From positions 1 to 64,000 of the forward strand of contig KN817539.1 of assembly GCA_000827495.1 (NCBI GenBank): a stretch of DNA of 64,000 nt, given 5' to 3'. A model generated the notes under the pieces. It made no database searches and was not told where the DNA came from. It saw nothing but the letters and a program-made list of their open reading frames with translations. Shown here piece after piece: positions 40,517 through 50,753 of this stretch. How positions within the stretch are numbered: the first letter of the stretch is position 1; each line of letters opens with the position of its first letter. The translations under genes and the position numbers were made by a program. Source of the stretch: Hypholoma sublateritium FD-334 SS-4. Taxonomy: Eukaryota; Basidiomycota; Agaricomycetes; Agaricales; Strophariaceae.

Positions 40517-42267
40517 ATGGATGAAGATATGAGCATGGATGCGCCTCCCTACGGGAGCCTGCAGCCAGCCTTCGAGCAACAGCCCACGCAGCAGGTCTTC
40601 GGTGCGACTACCAACGTCGGCGATCCAGGCAGAAAGCAACTGTAAGCATTGGCCTCTACTGCGTCAGATATCTCCGCTGCCAGGAACGAATGCGTCATCG
40701 CATCGCTGATGCCCCAACTACCATTAGGGACCTCGTTTTCGTGCAGGACTGCACAGGCAGCCAGGGCACGTACATCTCGTCCGCCACGAAGAACATCGAG
40801 TCTATCTGCGCACACATATTTGAGTCGGGAAAGCTACAGAGCCCGGAGGACCTGCGCGTTGGTCTCGTCGCCTTCCGCGACCACCCCCCGCAGGACCACA
40901 CCTACATCACCAAGAACTTTGGGTTCTCGTCCGACATCAGCCAGGTGCACAAGCACCTGTCGACGCTCTATGCCTCGGGCGGAGGCGACGGTCCTGAGGC
41001 GGTGACCGCCGCGCTCGCGGAGGCACTCAACATGGACTGGCGGCAGTACGCGAGTAAGATGGTCGTGCTCATCGCGGACGCACCCCCGCATGGCATCGGC
41101 GAATACGGCGATGGTAAGTGATCCTATGCCGCTGCGATTTGTCACCCAGACGTGTGTTTAGGATTCGACGAGGGCTCCCCTGATGGCAATGATCCATTGC
41201 AGCTGGCACGCCTGATGGCCAGCCGGGGGATAACGCTTGCAAGTTTTCATTTGGGGTCTTCGTGCTGCACTGTACCTTACGTTATATCCAGTTCTTTGTC
41301 GCTTGCGAGCCCGCGCTCAGCGGATATTCAGTGGGTGATTCTATACGCAGGCGTTGGTCCAGATATACTGATACTTGCACTTCAGTTCGCCACTGATTTC
41401 TACCAAGCTATCACTAGCATCACGTCCGGGCTGATGCTGCCACTCCTAACCGCGGACCTCCTGACGCACGCTATTGTGGGGAGTGTGCTGGAAAATCTGG
41501 ACATGGAACGGCTGGTGCGCGAAGTGGGCGAGGCCGTGGCCCAGCGCATTCTTGGTAATAACGAAAGCGTTGATGACGTCGCCAAAGAGCTCCACGAAAA
41601 GCTTCTTCTGCGCAATGAGAGCACGAAGAAGGTCGTGATTGAAAGCATATATAAGGAGTCCGAAGAGGCGAAGCACAATGTTGCAGTATTCCAGAATGCA
41701 CCCTCACTCGACGAAGCGCGGCCGATGCTGAAAAGAGTACAGTTCACCAGCACGTAGATCGGGTACCTATATGCTAACCAGGCATTCTTCAGGTACACGG
41801 AACACGATTCACAGAAAAGTACTTAAACGCACGACATGCACTCTCGCGATCTGCCTACTCCTCATATTCCTCTATCTCGCCTTACTCCTCTCCAAAGCCC
41901 GCACCCGCATCACCAGTCAAGCCCACTGTGCCGTCATCGCCTACGCGCAAAGTTGTCACAGATTTTGCCGCCTTCGGAGCCCCAAAGACGGCAAGTGTTT
42001 TCGGCACGGCTGTCGCGTCAACGCCGTTCTCGCTGGCGGGAGGCAAAGCGGCCTTTGGCGGTATGCGCATGGGATCGACGCGCTCGACATTTGACGAGGA
42101 CGATGAAGATGAGGACGACGGACGGCAGAGGGTCGAGCTTCGTGAGGATTCGATATCCCTTGACCAGGTAAATTTTGTTCTCACAGCGCTATCAGTCCGG
42201 TGCTGACAATTATTTCCAGGCCAGGCGGATTGCCATGCAAAGCGCCTGGAGAAGTGCAAGAACTTGA
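40517..42267 (+). CDS. von Willebrand A domain protein (VwkA-like, no kinase domain)
   Basis: The exons I trust are 40684-41113, 41162-41238, 41292-41330, 41386-41736, 41793-42167 and 42220-42267, preceded by a first exon from ATG 40517 whose junction is unresolved. Total is about 480 residues. The central vWA domain has VFVQDCTGSQG, a metal-site motif of DxTxS form, then GLVAFRDHPP, GGGDGPEAVTAAL and VLIADAPPHG. These resemble the vWA part of VwkA-type alpha-kinases, but no alpha-kinase domain follows. After it come FFVACEPALSGYS, SITSGLMLPL and a helical stretch, then a Ser/Pro-rich and acidic tail (DEDDEDEDD). Intron 41239-41291 has a GC donor (gcaagt) with normal AG acceptor, needed to keep the frame. 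The function in fungi is unknown; metal-dependent protein binding is inferred. Confidence 0.8.
41239..41291 (+). other. GC-AG intron in the vWA gene
   Basis: The donor reads ctt|gcaagt and the acceptor atccag|ttc. Removal of these 53 bases joins RGITL to FFVACEP, matching the expected vWA neighbourhood. Retaining it, or using the downstream GT, gives a frame that lacks this block. GC donors are a known minor class, usually with a strong consensus as here. Confidence 0.75.
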
Positions 42268-42810
42268 TTTTCCCATTCTCTGCGACGCGGGCCGCACATA
42301 TTTGTTTTCCTTATGTCTGTGATGATGCATACTCCTCTGCAACGACGAGAGACACCCATCCTTCGATCCAGCCAACCTATAATCCACAGCGCGCATAGCA
42401 TCTTCGTAGAACAGAACACTCTGTCGCTTGACTGCTCGGATATGTATCGGCTTCTGGATTCTAAATGAATATCAATGCTTTGAATACTACCTCATAATAC
42501 TGCCGCATATTTGGCTATTCATTCAACCTACATCTTGTCTTTTCCGCTTGTCTTCATTTTCTGTTGTTTTGAATCTTTATACATCCTGTTGCTTGCGTCC
42601 ATGAGCACTTGCATATGTACTAGCTAATCGGTCGCGAAAATTGTAGGTCAGAGACCGTCGTGGTGAGCTCGAGCATTGAGGACACTGTTGTCTTTTGAGA
42701 TACAATGTAGATTCGTGCATTTACACGCCTTCGATTGTGTCAGACAATTTTACTTATTCTGCTCAGTACGTATTTTACTTTTCCAAGCTCCTCCCTGAAC
42801 ATGTTCTCGT
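42268..42810. other. Convergent intergenic region
   Basis: 543 bp lie between the stop codons of the vWA gene (plus) and the deoxyhypusine hydroxylase gene (minus). It holds the two 3' UTRs and is T-rich in its middle part. I see no further gene. Confidence 0.5.
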
Positions 42811-44075
42811 TCAAGCCACTGCTACAGTGGAAGCACCTTCCAGCGCATTGGCATATTGGAATGCACCGGAATTCTCGTGCTGATAGGACGTCTCAGTGAC
42901 CAAACTCATTGGGCAGTTTACAGATCCAAAAACTTACCTCCCACATATCGATGGCAATCTGACAGCTCTCGCGCACCACCCGCGGGGCGTCTTCTCTCGC
43001 CATCCAATCCCGAAGATGAGGTAAAACTTCAGGCGTGGCAATTCCACCTAGAGCCTCTGCCGCTTCGTGGCGGACCATGTCGGACTCTGTGGAGTCCTCT
43101 AGGACCTTCAACAGAGAAGGGATAGAGTGCGGGGAGAGGAGTTGTCCGAAAACGAAGGCGATTTCGTGCCTTTGATTTTTTTATGAATTGTGAACATGAC
43201 AGTCAACAACGAAAGCAAGCTTACTTGAACAGATCGCTATCATCCCCAAATCCAGAGGCAAGGGCATCAACGGCCGCTGGGGTGCCGATGTTGCGTAGAG
43301 AAAACATGGCGCGGTATCTTTGGAATAGAGGGAGACTGGGGTCTACCAACTCCTTCTGCAGCTGGTCGACTCTAGCTGCAGGGACGTTTCCTGGGTTCGA
43401 AGCCCCGAGGAGAAGGCCAGAAGATGCCGGAGCTGGATCCACAGATGTATAAAGGCTGAAAATTTATCAGAGGGAGGCTAGATATAGGCATGGAATGATA
43501 TACAGGGCGGTGGATTCATTTAGGCTCGCATAGTGCTTTTTCCCTTCTTCAGAGTTGTCCCATTCGATTTTGGACACTGCAATCTCGCATGTCTCCCGGA
43601 CGCTCCGTTCCGGATCGCCAAGATATTCTTTGAGGATGGTTAACGATGAAGGATGTGAAATGGCTCCCATAGCTTCCGCCGCCTAATGAGCAAGTATGCG
43701 TTTGAGATGACCGTCCTTGGGATGGTGGTAGCAAAGTCCCACCTCATGCCGCACCATCGGATCCTCAGAAGTATCTCGTAGGACAGTCTCCAAGGCTGGA
43801 AGCGCGCTCGTTTTCCCTATTTGACCTAGACAATAGGCCAGTTCATGCTTCAATAAAGCAGATTCGTCGCTGAGGCCTTGATTAGATCATAAGCGGCATG
43901 TCGATAGGTAGATCATTTATGTCTAACCTCTAGCGATGATTTCGACGGCATCTTCAGATTTGAGCGCCTTGAGAGTGAATAAGGCGCGGAAGCGAGTATG
44001 CAAGACAACATCGCTGCTCAGGAGAGTGTTCTCAAGGGCTTTGAGTTCGGATGGGGACACGACGATGGCAGCCAT
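42811..44075 (-). CDS. LIA1: Deoxyhypusine hydroxylase
   Basis: Six exons (44075-43928, 43876-43743, 43682-43504, 43455-43225, 43169-42938, 42879-42811) encode 330 residues. It hydroxylates the deoxyhypusine residue of eIF5A to hypusine, the last step of hypusination, in the cytosol. The protein is a HEAT-like (PBS lyase-type) repeat superhelix. All four di-iron His-Glu pairs are present in their usual contexts: KHELAY (His60-Glu61), VRHE (His93-Glu94), KHEIAF (His232-Glu233) and [11 protein letters not shown] (His265-Glu266). The ending [14 protein letters not shown] is typical of the family. The start at 44075 gives the expected N-terminus with RFRALFTLK. It is head-to-head with MRT4 at only 79 bp. 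Confidence 0.96.
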
Positions 44076-44154
44076 GATATGATCGAGAAGGGTCGAATTG
44101 ATTTTTGGGCGGACTTCAAATTTTTATACCGCATCCTCTTCCTTTTCATCTACC
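44076..44154. promoter_or_regulatory. 79-bp bidirectional promoter between LIA1 and MRT4
   Basis: Only 79 bp separate the start codons of deoxyhypusine hydroxylase (minus) and MRT4 (plus). The stretch has a T-rich plus-strand core (tttttatacc, cctcttccttttcat), which gives a pyrimidine tract just before the MRT4 start. The promoter and both 5' leaders must overlap in this gap or reach into the neighbouring gene. Confidence 0.6.
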
Positions 44155-45147
44155 ATGCCCAGGTCAAAACGGTCGAAACTCAGTCAGTTTCCTGGCATAA
44201 TATGCCCGATGATGACCTTTCCAATCTTGTAAACTTTTAGTATCCCTTACGAAAGTCTCCAAGAAGACAAAGGAGCACAAAAATGCCATGATGAATGAAG
44301 TCCGTCTGTCCTGATCGAGTAATCCTGTCTATTCTGCCGTTTTAACATTTCTTTTCTGTAGCTGCAAGTCAACGCAGATAAATGGCGATACTGCTGGTTA
44401 TTTGAGGTTGGATCCATGCGCAATTCTCATCTCAAAACCGTGCGCAAGCTATGGAAAGAGTGCGTATGCTATTTTCGTGCATACGGTCTACTGACCGAAG
44501 GGACTTCAGTTCAGCGAGAATGTTCTTTGGTCGGGGAGCTGTGATGGCAAAGGCGTTAGGCACTACTGCCGAAGAGGAGCACCGCACAGGACTGTCAAAA
44601 TTGGCCACCGTGCGTACCGCGTGCTTTCTATCTAGATCTCAGTTGAAATAAAATAAAACCAAACGGTTTCCTATAGCAAATAAAAGGCCAAGTCGGACTT
44701 TTTTTCACAGACACGGAACCCCAAGAAGTTATCGAATGGTTTGCCGACTTCCAACAACCCGATTTTGCTCGTGCAGGCAACAAAGCCTCCCGGACGGTGA
44801 TCTTGCCCATAGGCCCCGTCATGCGCCAACATTCCGATCCTCCAGAACCTTTCCCCCATAACGAAGATCCCCAGCTCAGAAAGCTTGGACTAACAACGAC
44901 GATGAACCGCGGTGTCCCCACACTAACATCCTCTCACAAACTCTGCGAAAAGGGCAAAATTCTGACGAGCGAGCAAGCCCAACTTTTGAAGTTGATTGGA
45001 CTAAAAATGGTTACCTTCCGAGTCGGACTTCTGGCCCGCTGGGATTCCACTACAGGCGAGGTCGTTCAGATCGAAGGCACTGCTATTCCTGCCGATGAGA
45101 AAGACGAAAATGAGGATGAAAAGGATGCAGCGGAGATGAGCGAGTAA
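44155..45147 (+). CDS. MRT4: Ribosome assembly factor Mrt4
   Basis: Five exons (44155-44182, 44241-44299, 44362-44459, 44510-44609, 44677-45147) give 251 residues. Mrt4 is a paralogue of ribosomal stalk protein P0. It occupies the P0 site on nucleolar pre-60S particles until exchange for P0. Diagnostic parts are the start MPRSKRSKLISLTKV, the CWLFEVGSMRNSHLKTVRK segment, FFGRGAVMAKALGTT, VGLFFTDTEP and the C-terminal LLKLIGLKMVTFRV. The acidic tail (many Glu and Asp) replaces the P0 stalk-binding extension. The donor of intron 2 appears to be gtccgt, chosen because it keeps the spacing between MMNE and NADKWRY; other GT choices shift or shorten it. The start is fixed by the characteristic basic N-terminus. 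Confidence 0.92.
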
Positions 45148-45493
45148 TGTGTACTCTTGCTAGACGATTTTATTCTTGTATACCATCTACATCTTTGTCT
45201 GTATCTATTCTGAGCATCGTGTGCACCATGCCCACTCCCTAGTCCATGCGTGCCTAATTGTGGAATTTATCTTGTGGTGCGGACGACGAGCCGGCCATTT
45301 ATTTGGGTGAGCGCATGGCGTAGATCACGCGAAGATGATCAGTTCCACACTTTTCACGTCGTTCGCAGTCGCTTGCCAGTCGCGTCACTTTTGTTCACAT
45401 CGCGACAGACAAGCCCACCGCCTTATCTTCTATTTCAAAGTCCTCTGCTGACACGGTTTCTATTGTTGAACCTCCTTGTCGCGACTTGTCTGG
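45148..45493. other. Intergenic MRT4 to peptidase gene
   Basis: 346 bp contain the MRT4 3' UTR and the promoter of the peptidase gene. The last 100 bp are pyrimidine-rich. No extra gene was seen. Confidence 0.5.
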
Positions 45494-48400
45494 ATGAGGT
45501 TCTCGCTGGCTTTCTTGGGCCTTTCAACCCAGGTGCCTCTGCAACAGCCACCATCTAGTCCTACCAACGCCATGGCTCAGAAATCGACTGAGTTCTCATT
45601 CAAAGAGGGCTCGGACGTCTTTGCGCCCAAAAACCTGGTACGATGGAACTGCACCATCATTCACACCAATCCCAACCCCTGTCATTAGGTTGAACTGGGA
45701 AGGCCAGGAACTGCTGTCGCCAATGCTGCGGGCAATCTTGCACTGGTACCCTTCAGCAAGTACTCTTTTGAGGACAAGAAGTAAGACGGTAGAACGGAGA
45801 CTGATAAGTGCTGATCAACGAACACATGATTTCACAGGAACAAGAAATCTGTGTTTGTAGTGTCGCTTGATTCCGCCGGGAAATCCGTCGAGATCCCGGT
45901 TCGTTCGTGTTTTATCTGCCGCCTGTCCTTTCCCTTATAACTTCTGCCAGCTTGAGAATGGCGGGGAGTCTTTCTGGCTTTCTGAAAACACGTTCGCCCA
46001 TGTCGTGGAAGGGGAAGGCCATTCTTCCGATATTCTCACATATAATGTCGATTCGACTCTCCTGGGTGTACAATCCGACGAGGAAACCCAATCTTACACC
46101 GCTCATGGAGTGATTGGTACTATTCCCAGCAAGACTGCATCGAACTTCCGATTCAATCAACACACTGGCAATCTCGTCTTCTCGGCGTCCGTATATCCAG
46201 ATGGGAACCTGAGCACCGTCGCTGAACAGGACGAGCAGTGGGAGACCCGGGGGACCACCGCACTTGTTTACGATGAAACCTATGAACGTCATTGGGATAC
46301 TTGGGCTTCCAAGAAGGGGTCGCAGTTGTTCAGCGTGAAGCTCACCCAAGGTCAGAGTGGGTTATGGGAATCCAACAACGACTTCAAGAGCCCTTTACAA
46401 GGAACTAAACATGTAAGTTTCAAACCCCATGTACGGCAAGTTAAACTGATTTTGGTTACTCGATCAGTATTCCCCTGTTGAACCCTTCGGCGGCCAAGAT
46501 GATTTCGATGTATCAACCACCCATATCGTTTACACGACCAAAGATCCAGTCCTTCCCTTGGCCTGGCATACCAAACAGGATGTAAGTGCTTCCCATTCAT
46601 CCTTCATGTATAACTGTTTTGACCGCAGCCTGTCCACAGGTCTTTATCGTTCCCATCGATGCCACTGAAACACCGACTGAATTGACATCTGGAAAGCAAG
46701 GGGCCATCCATAGCCCGGTTTTCAACACGCAGGGCACTAAGGTCGCCTGGTTGGAGCTTGATAAAGATGGATATGAAGCTGATCGGTAAACTGAAAGCAA
46801 TGCAATCTGAACTGCTCGTTACTGACAAACAAATTAGGGCTAAAATTGTTATATATGACCTTTCAACGACCGTGCGCTTCACAATCACCCAGCCCTGGGA
46901 TAGGTCTCCGGATTCGTTGTCCGTCAGTGATTTTAACATTAGTGTCTTTTGAAATGCATTCTAATTCGCGAGATGATTTCCAGTTCTCCAAGGACGACAC
47001 TTTCATCTACCTAACTGCTGGTGACGAAGCCAAAGTCAAGGTATTTGCTCTTCCAGTCCCTCCGACACCTTCAAGCTCGACCACCCACCCCAAACTCGAT
47101 TCCAAATATTCGATTCCTGTCGCACTCACCCATAGCAAAGCCGCCTCTGGCCTTCAGACTCTGCCGGGAGACAAAATTCTGTTCAGCCAATCATCCTTCA
47201 CCTCCCCTAATGACGTATACGTTATTCGCGGCCTTAAATCTGTAGAAAAAGCTATCTTAGCTGGGAGCAAGGACATCACCCGTGTTACTGTTGTCGAGAA
47301 GCTTACGGACTTCTCCGGCGCCGATTTAAAAGACAAGGGACTCAGTGAAGGAGAAGAATTCTGGTTCAAGGGAGCTCTCGGTAAGGATGTGCAGGGATGG
47401 TCTCTGAAGCCTAAGGGATGGAAGGCAGGCGAAGTCAAGAAGTGGCCCGCCATCCTTCTGATTCATGGGGGTGCGCACTCAATCTTCTCTGGGTTCCGCA
47501 CTATTTTCATCATTTTCAATATGAAGGTCCACAAGGGGCGTGGGAGGACCAATGGTCCACTCGCTGGAATCCAAACAGTGAGCTTCATGTAACTTTGTAT
47601 CCAAATGTCTCATACTAGCTGTTTCAACAATTAGTCTTTACTCAACAAGGATACTTTGTCATCATGATCAACCCAACGGGAAGTACCACTTTCGGTCAAG
47701 GTAGGAAACTTTTTGCTCTGTGGCACCCAAGACAGGACTGAGCAATCTTTTTCCTGATAGAATTAACCGATGCCATTGCGAAAGATTGGGGTGGTAAACC
47801 TTTTGTCGATATGATCAATGGTTGGAAACAAGCCTTGAAAGCACATCCCGAAGTGCTTATCGCATTGCTTTATATAAGATACTCTTACTCACTGGTTCTT
47901 TCTAGATTGATGCGGATCGAACTGTGGCGGCGGGTGCTAGTTGGGGTGGATATGCAATCAAGTAAGTGTTATCCAGAATGCGATCATGCTCGAATGCTAC
48001 TTACTGGTCATGTGAAAAAAGTTGGATACAGGGTCACCCGGAGTTCGGTTTTGGCTTCAAGGTTGGTTGACTCAATTTGCTTTTGATCTTGTGTTTAACT
48101 ACTTTATAGGCTCTAGTCTGTCATGACGGTGTAATGAATACTTTATTCAATATCTTATATCCCATTGATGCCGAGTTTAGGTCTTTGATGCCAGCTACAA
48201 TGGATATAGCACCGACGAACTCTTCTTCGTATGTATGCTGATATGTGTGCGATGTGGAGGCTCATATTCTTTTCGACTGCAGTTCAACCATGAGTGGGGA
48301 GGTAGGCCGTGGGACCCCGAAAGCAAGGAGATTCTAGAAAAGTAGGCACCGTTCTTGGCTTTAAAGAGTTGCAATCAATCTCCAATACCCTCACCTCAGA

Positions 48401-48759
48401 TTCAGCCCGGCGAACTTTGTCCACAAGTGGTCAACTCCTCAGCTCCTCATTCACGGTAGCAAAGATTACCGTCTACCGGAGACAGAGAGCATTGGGGCTT
48501 TCCATGCGCTGCAGCAGTAAGCTATAATGATAATGCACGCCGTGACGCCTTGGAGCTGATATGCACCTCAGACTTGGGATTCCGAGCCGCCTTGTCGTCT
48601 TCCCTGATGAGAACCATTGGGTATTGGACCATGGTAACAGGTAACATCTATTCATTTGTTCCTGGATTACCATGATACTGATGATAATCTAGTCTTAAAT
48701 GGCATTACGAAGTTTTCCGATTCATCGATCAATTTGTCGGAAACAATGCTACAAAATGA
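45494..48759 (+). CDS. DPP5: Dipeptidyl-peptidase 5-like serine peptidase (S9C)
   Basis: Nineteen exons give 758 residues: 45494-45637, 45689-45780, 45838-45898, 45951-46412, 46468-46581, 46640-46785, 46838-46922, 46984-47470, 47527-47577, 47635-47700, 47761-47852, 47906-47961, 48022-48061, 48110-48130, 48181-48228, 48283-48341, 48400-48516, 48572-48640, 48693-48759. An N-terminal beta-propeller is followed by an alpha/beta-hydrolase domain from about residue 500 (LLIHGGPQGAW). The catalytic triad is visible: Ser612 in GASWGGYA, Asp697 in GSKDYR, His729 in PDENHW. It ends with the family's SLKWHYEVFRFIDQF. It would cleave dipeptides from peptide N-termini. From ATG 45494 there is a weak hydrophobic start (MRFSLAFLGL), whereas an ATG at 45572 would give a cytosolic form, so location is uncertain. 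Confidence 0.93.
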
Positions 48760-49047
48760 ACTCAAGAACTGCGACACTCGTCTAGCCAATCAACTCAAAG
48801 AAATGACATTCAATATCCAAATCACAGTGGAAAATGTCAAAAACTACGTATACCCATGTATTCGATTATTTAAAAAATGTTGAACGTTATCATCACTACT
48901 CTAACACAAACAGACATTCAGGTTCATCGCGCCTATTGCCTAATCTAAGTCCCATTGTAAGATACAATGTTGTATGCGAGACTAATTCGATAACCAAGGG
49001 AGCCCTGGAAGTAAATCGTTAATCTGTTGAATTTCTTGGAGCCATCA

Positions 49048-49521
49048 TTAATTTACCACATTCGTCGCATATTCTTCGAGAACCGTAAGGTAGAAAGTGG
49101 CGTTATGAGCATGAGAGCCAGTGCCAAAGCCCCTTTCAAGTGTAGCAAAATTGGGCATGTTGAGGCGTTTGGGGGCACGGTTGGGCGGATTCGGATTGCC
49201 TGTATATATTCAGTTGGCAATCGAGGCCTAAAGTATGTAACCAGACGTACCAGGATAATTAGGCTCGGAATATTGGCCAAAATAGTAGCCACTGGCATAA
49301 TTTATCGAAGGAGAAAATCCTTGAGGAGGAGATGTGTACAGCCAGACGGTGTAGTTGTAGCTGGATGTTTCATAGTCCGCAATGGACTGGTATGAGAAAT
49401 CAAAATCAGCTCCGGGATTGATTGTCGTGCCATTGGCAGGCTCATTGATGGTGGGGGTGGATGAGAAGGCAAGCTGCGATACGGCGAGCAGGAAGGAGAT
49501 GACATTTCGGAAGAATAGCAT
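49048..49521 (-). CDS. Small secreted protein, uncharacterised
   Basis: Two exons, 49521-49251 and 49199-49048, with a 51-nt intron, encode 140 residues. The N-terminus MLFFRNVISFLLAVSQLAFS is a signal peptide. The mature part starts near STPTINEPANGTTINPG and continues with a DFDFSYQS segment, SYNYTVWLYT and GYYFGQY. It has several N-glycosylation sites (NGT, NYT, NAT) and few or no Cys. This looks like a secreted Agaricomycete family with an immunoglobulin-like or carbohydrate-binding-like beta fold, but I do not recognise a named domain. The frame ends shortly after an EEYATN segment; homologues may be longer, so the 3' end could hide one more exon. It converges on the peptidase gene, 288 bp away. 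Confidence 0.75.
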
Positions 49522-50753
49522 AGTATTAAAGGGTTTTAGATTCGTAGTATTGAACGGCCTCATATACTGTGCATGAGTGGCACTATACTTTACTGTTATG
49601 AAGATAATTGGGTCAGGCGCGTTAACTTCGCGAAGGAGCATCATGCAAATTCATTTGAGGTCAGAGTGAACGAGTATAGATCTAGCTACGTCCAACATCC
49701 CCAAGATGGAGGTGTCTATTTGACTAAAGGCCACTAACGGCTAACGGTTGAATTTATATAGATAAACTTCGATCATTTTCAGATGCCACCCTCCCAAGTC
49801 GTCCATGATGTTCCTCCAAAGGGCAGTTAAATAGCAGCGTCCCTCCCACAGAAGCGATTTAGTAAGTGGCGTGAGTGACGTTAAAGCCACGGGCCGCAAC
49901 ATTACAAAAGAACCGCCTTCTAGGTATTACTCTTTGAATAGGTAATGTCATGGGTCTGTCAGTAGGGAATGTCCTCTGATCAACGTGTTCAAGACCGTCT
50001 CGGAAGGGCCTGAGCCTCGGAGAATCGGAAGCGCTCGGGGATATCAGCCGAGAGTATCGCTTCTACTTAGATTTGTCTGAAATTCAAGCTTTTAGGCCTT
50101 AGGTCTCGCGAGCTCTTAACGACACGTAAAGCCTTTAGCTTAAGGTCAGGGTAAGTCAACTAGAAAGGAAAGGCCGGGTGTTTTGAAATCTATATATAGC
50201 AAAAGAAATTCCATAAATACTTTAAACCCAAAGATCATTGATCATCGCTGACCATATCACGTGGCTTTCCGATTTCCGATTGAGCCTCCCGGGTTCCGGC
50301 AACCCTCCGGTGGGCGGTCTTGCTTCGCTTGAAACTTCCTTCAGCTCAGTTTTGCCATTCTCAGAAAGTGGAAGTGCGCCATGTTCCCTACTCCCATCTA
50401 TGACACTCGTTGCCTACTATATACATGCGGACAATGTCGGGCCTTTCAAAACGCTGGTCCGAGTCCGGCTCCCCAACGTTCCCCGTCCCCGGGCTCTTGC
50501 CGGACTCACAATTCCACGCTGGGTGTCGGGATTCTTCAAGCCGGCTGAATTTTCGACTGAAACCGAGATCGCGTGGATGTAAGGCCGTGTGGCCACGACA
50601 CCCTCCTAGTGTATTCTGCCCGCGCCGAGCGTTCAATTGCGAGCGGATCTATTTACAGCATGCTACTGTGGAATGTCGGGCAATGATTCGAATGTAAACA
50701 TCTCCATACTTACTCACACTCAGCGACGACTTGCTCGCCTCGACGAACGCACG
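49522..50753. other. Intergenic, secreted protein to P450
   Basis: 1.2 kb between two divergent genes. A TATA-like tctatatatagc string lies near 50190, far from either start. A plus-strand open frame at 50238-50582 has no motif. I see no gene. Confidence 0.5.
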
